A stretch of 64,000 nucleotides of DNA from Bacteroidales bacterium (GCA_023229135.1 JALNZT010000023.1:3660-67659); one strand, 5' to 3'. Shown: positions 16,005 to 25,527, numbered from the stretch's first letter. The notes: generated from the sequence alone by a model not told the origin. Numbers and translations: made by a program.

Positions 16005-19000
16005 CTAACTCTCCAAAATTGGTTTCAAAATATCAGGGCTTTTCTCTTTAAACAGGCTCATTCGCTTTACCACCTCATTTTCAGGGTCTGACCAGGTTTG
16101 GTGCAATTGCGCGATTACTTTTTCTTTTTCTGCATCGCTAAGCTTTTCAAAATCCCTGTTTTGCATTACTGCATTTATATCCCGCTCCACAAAACTCAAC
16201 ACATCTATTTCGCGTTCTTTCATGTGGTCGGGGAAGTAAAGGTTGAAAACAAGACCGTCAAGTACCTCATAATATGGTGATATATCTTTTTTTATTTGAC
16301 TTAAAATTTGCGAAATAACCTGTATACAATAATCAAAACTGGCTTCATGTCTGATAGGAAATTCTTTGAACTTGTTTATTGTGATTTGTGGTTGTTGTCC
16401 TTTATCTGCTCTAATAATGCCGGTTTGTCTGCAATAAAAGGTTGCCATGCTTGAATTAATTATTGCCAACAAATAATGTAAGTCGATTTTTAACTTATTA
16501 ATAATGTATACAGTTACATCTGAATATTGATCTGAATTATTTGAGAGTGCTGCTGCTAAAGAACCATCTGAGGTTAGAGGTCTTCTTAGTAGAATTTTCG
16601 GCTCTTTAAATTTATTATCATCGGCACCAATGCTAGGTGTGCCAAGTTTATTATCCCAAATATATTTTTCTAGAGATTTATCGAATTTAATATAGTTATT
16701 TCTCGAATTGCGCTTTTGAACTTCATTTGGGTATTCAATTCTATATTTAAAAATATTGCCGCTAAGTATTGCCTGATGATAGGAAGAGTCGACTTTTGTG
16801 TCGCTCAGAAAATAGTTTTTAACTCCTCCTATATTCATACCCGAAATAATATTTGCCGAGTCTTCGAATCTTGCAGATTGGTTTTCAATTTCATTTAAAA
16901 TCAACTCGTATTTACTGAACTTTAGGGAAAAATTGTTGCTTGAATTAACTCTAGATTGAGGAATAACTTGTCTTTCATTTTTCGAGAAATCTGAATAAAT
17001 CATCATTTTATTCTCCTTTTTGAAATCATTTGATCCTTGTATGATTATTTGTCCACTGCCGACATTTTCAAATTCTGAGAGATTATTTATCAGCTCGTGT
17101 ATTGCGATTTTGTTGTGGAGAAATTTTCTGATTGGTATATAGGCATCAGAGAAAATATTCAAGTCGATAATGAATGTAAAAACTCCTTCTGATGATAAAA
17201 ATTTATGTGTTTTTTCTAGAAACATCATAACCGTTCCGAGACGGTTTTTAGATTTCTTATTTTCTATAAAGTCGTAATGGGATAAATAGAAATTGTAGTC
17301 CTCTTTAGAAATATATGTAGCTTGACCTGAATAGTAACTTATATATGGTGGATTGCCAAGAATGACATCAAGTCCGTCCGAGATATCGAACATCCATTCG
17401 GGGTCAAAGAATGGTGAAGAGGCATTTTGGTCGTAGGGATCCCAGCTTGCCAGTTGGCGGGCGGTTTTGTTTTCCATGCCGCCTTCTTCCAATAATTCTG
17501 CAATTTGTTCACGCAGCTTTTTGTCTTCTTCACGTAATTCTCGTTTGCGTTTTGGAGATTTCGAGCTGAATATTTTGTGGCGTACTTTTTTAAGTTGGGC
17601 TTCGAGTTTTTTCACCTCAGTATTGTCAAACATGCTTAGTTGTGCATCGGGCTTATCAATACCAATCAATGTATTGGCAGTAACAAATTTGGTTTCAAGG
17701 TTTGGTAGCGGCCGTATGCCAAAATTATCTTTGTCTTTATCTATTTTTTGGTCCACAATAAGCGAGATAAAAAAGCGCAGTTTTGAAATTTGGGTGGCAA
17801 TGGATTGAATATCTACGCCATAAATACAGTTTTCAATCAGGAATAGTTTACGGCCATAATCCAATTCATTGTTTTCAAAGGCATCTTCAATGTCTTTTAT
17901 CTGACTTTTGAGTTCTTTTATGCTTTGTTCCCGGAACTTTGCATCATCCAGTGTTTCAAGGCTTTCAATAGCATTGTTTACTTTGTCAATCTGCCGCTGT
18001 TTCCATTCAATATTATTAGGATCAATTTTATGGAGAACATGTACCATTTTTTGTAGCACACCCATAGGAAATGCACCTGATCCGGCAGCAGGATCAAGTA
18101 TTTTGGCATTGTCTAATGCTTTTATAATTTGTTTCTGTATATCGGCATAATCCTTGAATGGGTTTGTTTCGTTGAAAGAAAAGAGTTGGTGTAACATAGT
18201 ATCCAAAGCCTCTTGCGTTGGTGTTAATGAATCTTCGGCAGCTTGCTTTGACAGCAAGAAACTTCCAATTTCTTGTGCTATGCCTGCTTTTACTGGATTT
18301 TTGCGGATGTAATTTCTTATTGCCTCGAAGGCATCTTCATTTCGTACAATATGGTCATAGGATTCATGCATCCATAGTTGCCCTGTTTTGCCAATATTTT
18401 TGTTAATCTCATTAGCAGTAAACGATTTCCATGAATGGAGTATATCGCTTAGTTTATTATCAGCAATAGGTTTTACTAAAACATGCACATGGTTTGGCAT
18501 CACTACCCATTCGTCCAGGTTGTATCGGTCACCTTCAAAATGTTTTAGCGCATCACCTACTATTTTGGCGTTTTTTTCATCTTGAAGCACACAAGAGCCA
18601 TAACCATTATTTAACCAGCCTTCAACGCGATCAGAAAAAAGGCGGTAGTATTCTTTGAGTTCTTCTTTAGAATAATTTCCCTTGCCCTCTTTTTTATGAT
18701 TTTTAAGCCAAATTTCCCGTTCATGTTTTAATTGTTCCTGTTTTTCGAAAGGAATAGAATCAGCAAGACGAAATGTTATAAAATACCAAACGTTTTCATT
18801 TGTCCAATGGGGCAGGTTCCCTTGTTTTATGATTATTTCGTTGTTTGGGTTGAAAAATGGGTATAAAGTATCTTGGTTTGTTAAATCCGTGAACTGGGAG
18901 TTCATGGCACTTTTTGTTATTTCCGTGAACTGGGAGTTCACGGCACTATTTGTGATTTCCGTGAACTGGAAGTTCACGGCACTTTTTAAGTAAGCGATTA

Positions 19001-20549
19001 AACTCTCATCCACCATATAATTTACGATTTCACGTGGCGTATAAAAAGAGCCGGTTTGTTTTCGTGCTGTTGTTTTGGTTTCAGGGTTATAACTTGCCAG
19101 CAGGTTTTCAAATACTTTGCCCAATAATTCAGGGTCAAGAGCCACATCTTCTTCAATAGGGGTATTCTCGGTTATGGTAAATTTATAGGATTTGAGTATT
19201 TCGAGCAAGCCCCTTGTTTTGGCATTTTCATACACTTTTGCCTTGCTGCCAAAATCATCACTCAAATCCACATTTTCGTCCACATCAAAAAATAGGTAGT
19301 CGGGTACTTCAAGTAAATTATCGGCTCGGTCAGAAAAACCATCAGAATAAATAATTAGGTCTCCACCTTGTTTGCCTTTCTTGTCAGGATGTGGCTTATC
19401 GAGACATTCAAAAAGCCCGCCATTCATAAACGGCACCACATCTTCCATGAGCTGTACAAAATAATCAGGGTTTTTGAAGTAGGATTTGTAACGCATTAAA
19501 TTGGTCACATTCTGATGTTGTTTGTCATTGCGAAAATCTCTCTTTCCCATTTCCTGGTTGAGGGTAGCAAAAAACAGGTTTTGCAGGATGGCGCGGTAAT
19601 ATTTACTGTTATGTTTTCCGGTTGCAAAAATGCCCTGTGGCTTTTGCGGTGTAAAATCATCAATAAGTTTATCGGCAATTGTGGCCTCATCAAATATTTC
19701 TTCGGGTATAAGTTTCTTTTCTTTTATAAACCAAATAAATAGAATTCGTGTGAGTAAGCGGATAACGTTTTTGCCCTTATGCGCTTTAATGGCTTCCTGC
19801 AATTTGGCTTCATCTCCATCAATTTTTTCGTCCAGTATTTTTGGTTCATTCGGAAAGCTAACTTCTTTGATAGCCCAGAAATACCAGTTTTGCAATTCCT
19901 GATAGAATTTCTTGTTTAGAATACTAACATTAAAAACTGACTGCCAATACGCATAAAGTTTCGTAAATGAATCAACTTGTTTTGCTCCTGATGTTGGAAT
20001 TTTCAGTTGATTGATAATGTCTAAATGCCCTCTGTGTGGCTTCATAATATGAATATCCCGAAGCAAGGAAACCTTTCCGACCCTTTCCCCTTCTCTCCAT
20101 TCCTGTTTGTATTTTAAGCGTTCGCTGTTGGCTAAAGCAATTTGTTCGCCATACTTAAAAATTAAAGTTACCGGCGTGTAATTGTATTCACGGTTGAATA
20201 GTCGGGTTATCTCCGCCAATTGCGAGCGGGTTGGGTTTAAGCTGTTTGCCCGGTTTTTTAGCTGAACACCAAAAATAAGCAGTCCGTCGTAATCTTCTTT
20301 CGAGGCTTTGATTGACCTTAAAGAGTCCGTATTTTCTTCTCCCTCAAAAGCCGATTCGTTCACCATACCCAGAAAATAAACGGTATCGATTAACGAATGC
20401 GCCTCGTTTGCTTTATTGAACCAGGTTGAAACAATATCTTCAGGATTTGCCGGGTCTTCGGTAACTTCCGAAATAGGCACATTCAGTTCCTGGAAGAAGC
20501 TTTTCAGGGCATTGAAAAAGGTTTTTTCTTTAAAAACGTGTATATTCAT
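16005..20549 (-). CDS. Eco57I-type (IIG-like) DNA methyltransferase with inserted RAYT transposase domain
   Basis: A 1514-residue protein. The N-terminal region (about 1-480) contains YDGLLIFGVQL and N-P-T-R-S-Q-L, familiar from large Eco57I-like enzymes. F-Y-T-P-R-E-I-V (about 498) is motif X, D-P-A-A-G-S-G-A-F (about 819) is motif I (AdoMet), and G-N-P-P-Y (about 1066) is motif IV of an N6-adenine methyltransferase; a target-recognition-like C-terminal part follows. Between motifs X and I, residues about 521-770 are foreign: three 12-residue repeats (36-bp units with palindromes), then a full REP-associated tyrosine transposase with M-P-N-H-V-H-V (about 687) and W-M-H-E-S-Y-D-H (about 730). 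The frame is unbroken across both junctions. The protein is translationally adjacent to the DUF1016 nuclease (one-base gap). It is likely the modification subunit of a defence operon; whether the insert is active is unknown. Confidence 0.85.
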   Translation of the reverse strand: MNIHVFKEKTFFNALKSFFQELNVPISEVTEDPANPEDIVSTWFNKANEAHSLIDTVYFLGMVNESAFEGEENTDSLRSIKASKEDYDGLLIFGVQLKNRANSLNPTRSQLAEITRLFNREYNYTPVTLIFKYGEQIALANSERLKYKQEWREGERVGKVSLLRDIHIMKPHRGHLDIINQLKIPTSGAKQVDSFTKLYAYWQSVFNVSILNKKFYQELQNWYFWAIKEVSFPNEPKILDEKIDGDEAKLQEAIKAHKGKNVIRLLTRILFIWFIKEKKLIPEEIFDEATIADKLIDDFTPQKPQGIFATGKHNSKYYRAILQNLFFATLNQEMGKRDFRNDKQHQNVTNLMRYKSYFKNPDYFVQLMEDVVPFMNGGLFECLDKPHPDKKGKQGGDLIIYSDGFSDRADNLLEVPDYLFFDVDENVDLSDDFGSKAKVYENAKTRGLLEILKSYKFTITENTPIEEDVALDPELLGKVFENLLASYNPETKTTARKQTGSFYTPREIVNYMVDESLIAYLKSAVNFQFTEITNSAVNSQFTEITKSAMNSQFTDLTNQDTLYPFFNPNNEIIIKQGNLPHWTNENVWYFITFRLADSIPFEKQEQLKHEREIWLKNHKKEGKGNYSKEELKEYYRLFSDRVEGWLNNGYGSCVLQDEKNAKIVGDALKHFEGDRYNLDEWVVMPNHVHVLVKPIADNKLSDILHSWKSFTANEINKNIGKTGQLWMHESYDHIVRNEDAFEAIRNYIRKNPVKAGIAQEIGSFLLSKQAAEDSLTPTQEALDTMLHQLFSFNETNPFKDYADIQKQIIKALDNAKILDPAAGSGAFPMGVLQKMVHVLHKIDPNNIEWKQRQIDKVNNAIESLETLDDAKFREQSIKELKSQIKDIEDAFENNELDYGRKLFLIENCIYGVDIQSIATQISKLRFFISLIVDQKIDKDKDNFGIRPLPNLETKFVTANTLIGIDKPDAQLSMFDNTEVKKLEAQLKKVRHKIFSSKSPKRKRELREEDKKLREQIAELLEEGGMENKTARQLASWDPYDQNASSPFFDPEWMFDISDGLDVILGNPPYISYYSGQATYISKEDYNFYLSHYDFIENKKSKNRLGTVMMFLEKTHKFLSSEGVFTFIIDLNIFSDAYIPIRKFLHNKIAIHELINNLSEFENVGSGQIIIQGSNDFKKENKMMIYSDFSKNERQVIPQSRVNSSNNFSLKFSKYELILNEIENQSARFEDSANIISGMNIGGVKNYFLSDTKVDSSYHQAILSGNIFKYRIEYPNEVQKRNSRNNYIKFDKSLEKYIWDNKLGTPSIGADDNKFKEPKILLRRPLTSDGSLAAALSNNSDQYSDVTVYIINKLKIDLHYLLAIINSSMATFYCRQTGIIRADKGQQPQITINKFKEFPIRHEASFDYCIQVISQILSQIKKDISPYYEVLDGLVFNLYFPDHMKEREIDVLSFVERDINAVMQNRDFEKLSDAEKEKVIAQLHQTWSDPENEVVKRMSLFKEKSPDILKPILES
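18230..18990 (-). mobile_element. In-frame RAYT (Y1/HUH transposase) insertion with REP-like repeats
   Basis: This is the coding segment of the RAYT domain plus its 36-bp repeats inside the methyltransferase gene. The N-terminal side has LPHW...VWYFITFRLADSIP, then the HUH pair H-V-H and a candidate catalytic Tyr in ESYDHIVR, followed by I-R-K-N-P-V-K-A-G. All are standard in REP-associated tyrosine transposases. RAYTs normally stand alone between REP palindromes; here the whole unit is embedded without breaking the host frame. Boundaries are estimated from where methyltransferase-like sequence stops and resumes. Confidence 0.75.
18889..18996 (-). repeat. Three 36-bp tandem repeats each holding a 17-nt palindrome
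   Basis: Palindromes GTGAACTGGGAGTTCAC-type occur at 18889-18905 (imperfect at one arm), 18925-18941 and 18961-18977, exactly 36 bases apart. Arms are 7 nt and loops 3 nt. The period is a multiple of three and encodes 12-residue units of the form S-A-x-N-x-Q-F-T-x-x-T. They border the RAYT domain, as REP sequences do. Confidence 0.8.
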
Positions 20550-20550
20550 T

Positions 20551-21735
20551 TTATAAAAGTTTTTTTAGTTCGCTCTCTAATATCTCAGCTAAAAGAGCCT
20601 TATCAGGCAATTCAGGAAGGTATTTACTCACAAAAATTTCTTTGTCGCTTTCAGCCACTGCAAATTCAACCAGTGCTTTATTTTGGTCAGTAACCAGGAG
20701 GATTCCTATCGGAGGATTGTCTTCGGGTAGTTGTATATGCCTTTTGAAATATTGAATGTATGTTTTTAGTTGTCCTATATTTTCGTGCCTTGCTTTATCG
20801 GTTTTCAATTCAACAATTATATGGCACTTTAAAACCCGATGATAAAAAACCAAATCTATAAAAAAGTATTCATTGCCGATCAAAATTCGTTTTTGCCGGG
20901 CTTCAAAACAAAACCCATTACCCAGTTCAATCATAAATTCCTGTAAATGGTTGATTAAGGCTTGTTCCAATTCAGATTCCTCAATTAAATGCGTTTGCTT
21001 TAGATTAAGAAAATCAAAAAAGTAATGCGATTTGACAATGTCATCAACCCCGGCCGGTATTATCTTATTATATACTTGCTGTATTGCTAATTCTTTGTTT
21101 TCAGATAGTCCAAAGCGCTCAAAACTTAGTGTATTGATATTTCTCTTAAGCTCTTTAACGCTTGGCGTAGTATTAAGAATGATGAGTTCGTAAAACCTGC
21201 GTTTTATGCGATTATCAATTTTAATTAATTCAACAAAATGCGTAAACGAAATGTTAGATAAGATTTTCAGAATGTAATTCTCATCATCATCTAAATCGTC
21301 ATTTTCTAATAAGTCAGTTGCTGACTGACTTTTATTATTATTCTCATATTCAGTGATATACAATTCGTCAGTCGGTAACTGACGAATCTGACTAGAAGAA
21401 CGTGAATTAAGGATTTCAGTAATTTTTTCAGGTAATACAAATTTATTATTATCAATAAGCACCGTTTTTATCTGTGGGTAGATAAGATAGAACTGGCGGA
21501 TAATTTTAAGGTTTGTTTCGCCTAAACCGCGGATATTAATGTTTTGGGCTAATTGCTTTAACAAATTAGCGCCATATTTTGCCCGATCGCTTCCATTTTG
21601 CTCGTACTCAACAATATGATAACCAATTAGCCAATTTCGAATTGTCAGATAGACATTTACAGCACCAACGCCACGCTTCTGTAAATAATCGTGAACAAAG
21701 GATATTTGAGTAGTTAATTGTCCAAAATCTTTCAT
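20551..21735 (-). CDS. DUF1016/YhcG-family PD-(D/E)XK nuclease
   Basis: A 394-residue protein. The N-terminal DUF1016 helical domain (about 1-95) contains N-V-Y-L-T-I-R-N-W-L-I-G and Y-G-A-N-L-L-K-Q-L. The C-terminal nuclease domain (about 270-394) has F-I-D-L-V-F-Y-H followed by H-I-I-V-E-L-K, the D...ExK core of YhcG-type PD-(D/E)XK enzymes. Such proteins often accompany restriction-modification loci. A variable linker (about 115-145) carries two DNA palindromes that look inserted in frame. The gene is tightly coupled: 10 bases after the helicase stop and 1 base before the methyltransferase start. Confidence 0.85.
   Translation of the reverse strand: MKDFGQLTTQISFVHDYLQKRGVGAVNVYLTIRNWLIGYHIVEYEQNGSDRAKYGANLLKQLAQNINIRGLGETNLKIIRQFYLIYPQIKTVLIDNNKFVLPEKITEILNSRSSSQIRQLPTDELYITEYENNNKSQSATDLLENDDLDDDENYILKILSNISFTHFVELIKIDNRIKRRFYELIILNTTPSVKELKRNINTLSFERFGLSENKELAIQQVYNKIIPAGVDDIVKSHYFFDFLNLKQTHLIEESELEQALINHLQEFMIELGNGFCFEARQKRILIGNEYFFIDLVFYHRVLKCHIIVELKTDKARHENIGQLKTYIQYFKRHIQLPEDNPPIGILLVTDQNKALVEFAVAESDKEIFVSKYLPELPDKALLAEILESELKKLL
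21311..21387. repeat. Two palindromes inside the DUF1016 gene
   Basis: AAGTCAGT/ACTGACTT (21311-21331, 5-nt loop) and ATTCGTCAGT/ACTGACGAAT (21363-21387, 5-nt loop) are both perfect and share a TCAGT-n5-ACTGA centre. They lie in the poorly conserved linker and keep the reading frame. Confidence 0.7.
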
Positions 21736-21745
21736 TGAATTAGCA

Positions 21746-24700
21746 TTAATTTGTTACCAAAAACCACGCGATCAAATCGAAGTTATCCGGTTGAAATTTA
21801 TCTGAAACAAGCACATTCTGTTGAATACGCTTTAAAGCATCTTTGTCGCCGGTTTTTAGTTTCGACAATAAATCTTTGGCTTCAGCACCCATTTTCTTCC
21901 TGGTGGTTCCGTCTTCCTGCTTTTCTTCTTCAATGGCCTGCTTTTTTAACCATGCCTTGATAGACGAAACCAGGTTTTGTATTGCCTTTTCTTCGCCCCG
22001 GTCAATGGCAGCAGGAACAAAGCGTGATTCATCTTTATGTAATGTTAAAGCATCCAAAACCTCCTTTTGATTGAGCAAAACCGGCTCTCCATGTTGGTTG
22101 ATGTAAATCAAATTATAGGACTGATAAATATGATCTTGCACTTTTGGCGGTTTACTTGGATAACCGAGCAATGCAATCATTCCGTTTTCGGAACAGGCTT
22201 CATGCACGGCTTTAAACCCGGTATAAACAGCTTTTGGCATTCGTGAATATTTTTCACTGTTCGCGTTGTATTCTTCTAATAAGTCCTGTCGGTATTTTTC
22301 GAGCGATAAATCATTAAATCCAAGACCTTGTTCGTTTACCTCAATATCGTCCCAGGATGTTTGCATTTGCTCCATCATTCGGGCTTTCATACGATTTTCA
22401 AGATTTTCATCCTCTGCCATCTCTTTAAACGTGTCTGAAAAATCCAGGTGAACTTCGGAGCCGGCCAATTGCATGGCTGCCATACGTTGTTCGATTCTGC
22501 CTTGCAAGTCGAGATAAGAATTTATATTGTTTGAGGGCCAAAAGTTAACCCCAAAGATTTTGTTGTTTGGCGAACCAAGCCTATCGATACGCCCCATTCT
22601 TTGGATTATTCTTACCGGATTCCAATGAATATCGTAATTGATTACCATATCGGCATCCTGCAAGTTTTGACCTTCGCTAAGCGCATCGGTAGCAATTAAA
22701 ATATCAATCGGGTTTTGAAGCTGGTTGTAGGTTTTGGGTTCATTTTCTGAAATCCATTGAATCCATTCCTGATATTTTTCTAAATCGGTCAAGTCATCTG
22801 ACGAAGGTTCAAACCGCCATTCCTTTTCTCTGAATAACTTTGTGTAGGGAGCAAATCTTTCTAAAATGGGTTCAAAGTTTTTGTGTTCCTCGTCGCTATC
22901 GGTAGTTTTTGAGCCAGTGCCACTCACAAAACCAATTTTATCAAAGCCGCGTGCTTTCAGTTGTTTAAAAAGATATTCTGCCGTATCGCGATAAACGGTA
23001 AATATTACAAGTTTTTGATTGTGGTTGTTTTCACCGGATGCTCTTTTCTGTTGAATTTTCCTGATGAGTACTTCAAGCTTGGTGTCTTCGCTTTTTATGT
23101 TTCCCGGAATTGTAATTTCTTTCCCGATAACTTTTTCAAATCGAGCCAGGTTTGCAAGAATGTTGTCTAAAGCATCAATGTCTTTTTTGAGGTCTCGTTT
23201 ATACAGATTCAGGTTTCCGGCTTTGTCAATATCAGATAAATTGATTATCCGTTTTTTGCCCAGTGTAAATTCAATTATTTCATCATCAGATTCATCATCA
23301 CCAAAAAGCCTGGTATGGTCATCATCAATAATAGCCGCGTTCTTTTTACCTAGCTGATAAAGCTTGATTTTTTTAAGTGCATTTTGATGATGGGCTTCAA
23401 TTTTAGATACGGTGGAGTAAAAGGAATGCCAGGAAGATTCAAGCCTTTTCACCATTAAAATGTACATCATTTTCACCAGGAACTTATCTCGTTGAATTTC
23501 ATCGTCTAAAATAGAAACAGTTGATTCTCCCTTGTTTTTTGCGTCTTGCCGTTTTTTCTTTTCTTCCATTGGTTCAGCATAGAACGCTGGCTGGTAGCCG
23601 CAAAGCATCGGGGGAAACTTTTTAAACAGCTCTTCAAAGCTTTCAAAGTTTCCTAATTCATTTGGGGTAACGAAAAGGTTATCGGGTTTTTCTTTTGTTG
23701 GGAACACAAGTTCAGATTCTTGCCCGTTAATCATTGCTCTTGTTCTGGCAACTGTCAGGGCATCCGTTAGTTTGAAAAAATTATCAGGTAAATCTTTAAT
23801 AAATTCACTGATCTTAGGATTGTCTTCGTTTCGCCAATCATTGAATGCCCTTTGCGCTGTTCTAAAGGCATAGTCAATATGCTTAATTCCTAAAGTTTTA
23901 TAGAATCCGCCAGGATTTCCTTTCACAATAAGTTTGAGTTGATTTCGGATATCATTCAGAGAATTATTGATTGGGGTAGCGGAGAGCATCAAGACTTTTG
24001 CATCTTCATTTTTTCTTAAAATCTCATCGACAAAAAAACGATATCTGTTTGATTTGTCATTTCGCAAATTATGACTTTCATCAATCACAAATAGTTTTGG
24101 TCTATCGTTGGTGAACAAGGTATCTGCTCTTTCAATTTTATATAAATCCTTATCCATCAACTCCATTTTCAAGTCGGTATGGAATCGGACAAAATAATCA
24201 AACTGGTCTTTTTCAAATTTTGAATTTTGGTGTTTTCTAAAGCGAGTCCAGTTGTTTTGTAGTTTCTTAGGACAAAGCAGAATAATTTCACGTCCTTGTA
24301 ACTGAAAGAATTTCATGACGGCTAAAGCGCTCCATGTTTTTCCCAACCCAACAGCGTCAGCTAAAATTGCTCCGTTATATTTTTGGAGCATTTTTATTAA
24401 GCTCAAAACGCCTTTTTGTTGAAATTTATAGAGTGTTTGATAAATGGTTGAATTTTCTAATCGACCGATTTGTCTGTTAAACTCAGGGTCATCCTGGTCG
24501 ATTAAAAGTTGCTCACCAAAAAGTTCAAATAGCACTTTGTAATAGATTTCTCTTGGGGTGTATTCGATGAATATTCTTTCTATCTCCCCAATTAAATATT
24601 CTTTAAAGGGTTTCGAGTATACTTTACCGCTTCCGTCTTTTACTGTTTTGTTTTTGTGGGCTTGCGGCTTTGTCCAAAGGGTTTCAAACCAAGTTGTTAA

Positions 24701-25189
24701 TTCATTGTATTGTGCATTATTGCCGGTTTCGCCAATATTTAATTCAATATTGTTTGTTGATTTTAGTCCAACTCCTGCTTCTGTTAAATTAGAACTGCCG
24801 GAAATAAAATAGTTCCATCTATCATCGTTTTTTGCAGCATGTAAATAGGCTTTTGCATGACAAAAATTTGGTTCGAGCGTTTTGGCTTCTACATTTTCCT
24901 GTTTCAAAAATTCTACCGCCTCTTTTGCCAGCTGGCTCAACTTTAATGCTGCTTCCACTGAAATATTCTCATTCATCAAGTCGAGGGCCCTGTCTTTTAC
25001 TTCGTCAACATTAACAATGTCACCAAGTACGAATCTGAAACGCTCAATTTTTTCGTTCGTAGTTTTTGATAAGTAAGCCAGCGCACCAACAGTGAAATAT
25101 CCTGTAACAATATCGAGTTTCCCAGTCTCAGTGTATTTGGCAATCCATTCGTGGACTTTATAATTTTTGTTTTCGTTGTCGATTAGCAT
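21746..25189 (-). CDS. PLD-domain SF2 (SNF2-like) helicase of restriction-like system
   Basis: A 1147-residue protein counted from ATG 25189 (an in-frame TTG lies 9 bases upstream). The N-terminal phospholipase D-like domain (about 1-190) has H-A-K-A-Y-L-H and G-S-S-N-L-T-E-A-G. The helicase core follows: D-A-V-G-L-G-K-T (motif I, about 275), V-I-D-E-S-H (motif II), L-S-A-T-P-I (motif III), and a C-terminal RecA-like lobe with A-T-D-A-L-S-E-G-Q-N-L and Q-R-M-G-R-I-D-R-L-G (motif VI). PLD-helicases of this kind occur with Eco57I-type methyltransferases in phage-defence loci and would couple translocation to cleavage. It is the first gene of the operon. The spacer upstream (25190-25527) shows no clear TAnnTTTG box. 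Confidence 0.88.
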   Translation of the reverse strand: MLIDNENKNYKVHEWIAKYTETGKLDIVTGYFTVGALAYLSKTTNEKIERFRFVLGDIVNVDEVKDRALDLMNENISVEAALKLSQLAKEAVEFLKQENVEAKTLEPNFCHAKAYLHAAKNDDRWNYFISGSSNLTEAGVGLKSTNNIELNIGETGNNAQYNELTTWFETLWTKPQAHKNKTVKDGSGKVYSKPFKEYLIGEIERIFIEYTPREIYYKVLFELFGEQLLIDQDDPEFNRQIGRLENSTIYQTLYKFQQKGVLSLIKMLQKYNGAILADAVGLGKTWSALAVMKFFQLQGREIILLCPKKLQNNWTRFRKHQNSKFEKDQFDYFVRFHTDLKMELMDKDLYKIERADTLFTNDRPKLFVIDESHNLRNDKSNRYRFFVDEILRKNEDAKVLMLSATPINNSLNDIRNQLKLIVKGNPGGFYKTLGIKHIDYAFRTAQRAFNDWRNEDNPKISEFIKDLPDNFFKLTDALTVARTRAMINGQESELVFPTKEKPDNLFVTPNELGNFESFEELFKKFPPMLCGYQPAFYAEPMEEKKKRQDAKNKGESTVSILDDEIQRDKFLVKMMYILMVKRLESSWHSFYSTVSKIEAHHQNALKKIKLYQLGKKNAAIIDDDHTRLFGDDESDDEIIEFTLGKKRIINLSDIDKAGNLNLYKRDLKKDIDALDNILANLARFEKVIGKEITIPGNIKSEDTKLEVLIRKIQQKRASGENNHNQKLVIFTVYRDTAEYLFKQLKARGFDKIGFVSGTGSKTTDSDEEHKNFEPILERFAPYTKLFREKEWRFEPSSDDLTDLEKYQEWIQWISENEPKTYNQLQNPIDILIATDALSEGQNLQDADMVINYDIHWNPVRIIQRMGRIDRLGSPNNKIFGVNFWPSNNINSYLDLQGRIEQRMAAMQLAGSEVHLDFSDTFKEMAEDENLENRMKARMMEQMQTSWDDIEVNEQGLGFNDLSLEKYRQDLLEEYNANSEKYSRMPKAVYTGFKAVHEACSENGMIALLGYPSKPPKVQDHIYQSYNLIYINQHGEPVLLNQKEVLDALTLHKDESRFVPAAIDRGEEKAIQNLVSSIKAWLKKQAIEEEKQEDGTTRKKMGAEAKDLLSKLKTGDKDALKRIQQNVLVSDKFQPDNFDLIAWFLVTN

Positions 25190-25527
25190 TAAAATCAATT
25201 TTTAAAAATTCCATAAATGTACAATTTTACTACTGACCGTTGGCAAAAAAAAACAGCTCTTTTGCACGCCAAAGTGTCGGCTTGTGTGTGGGAGCTTGCA
25301 AATGTGCTGTTATGTGGGTTGGTTGTTTCACTTTTCAATTCTTTCATTTAGGAGCAAATTGTCTGTTCGTTCCGGTCTTTACACTTGGTGGACGGGACTA
25401 TGCGCAGTACGGATTTCGAGGCACTTCATTTTCAATTTTATAGAAAGATTTGTCACGTGACGAAATGTTCAAGTTAGCATTAAATCCCGCATTACACTTA
25501 TACAATTATGGGTAGATTTTCATCTTT
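25190..25527. other. Spacer with cassette-type G/T-rich motif
   Basis: This region holds no gene. It carries a TCGGCTTGTGTGTGGGAGCTTGC-type stretch (about 25274-25309) similar to ones at 26833-26867 and 30995-31036, and a GTCACGTGAC palindrome near 25453. It lies 3' of the oxidoreductase gene on the minus strand, but no clear attC-like hairpin pair is seen here. Confidence 0.4.

Noticed and set aside
15709..25189. DISARM system
   Set aside because: Class I DISARM has a SNF2 helicase and an adenine methyltransferase, but DrmA, DrmB and DrmC are all needed and none is present; the PLD domain here is fused to the helicase.
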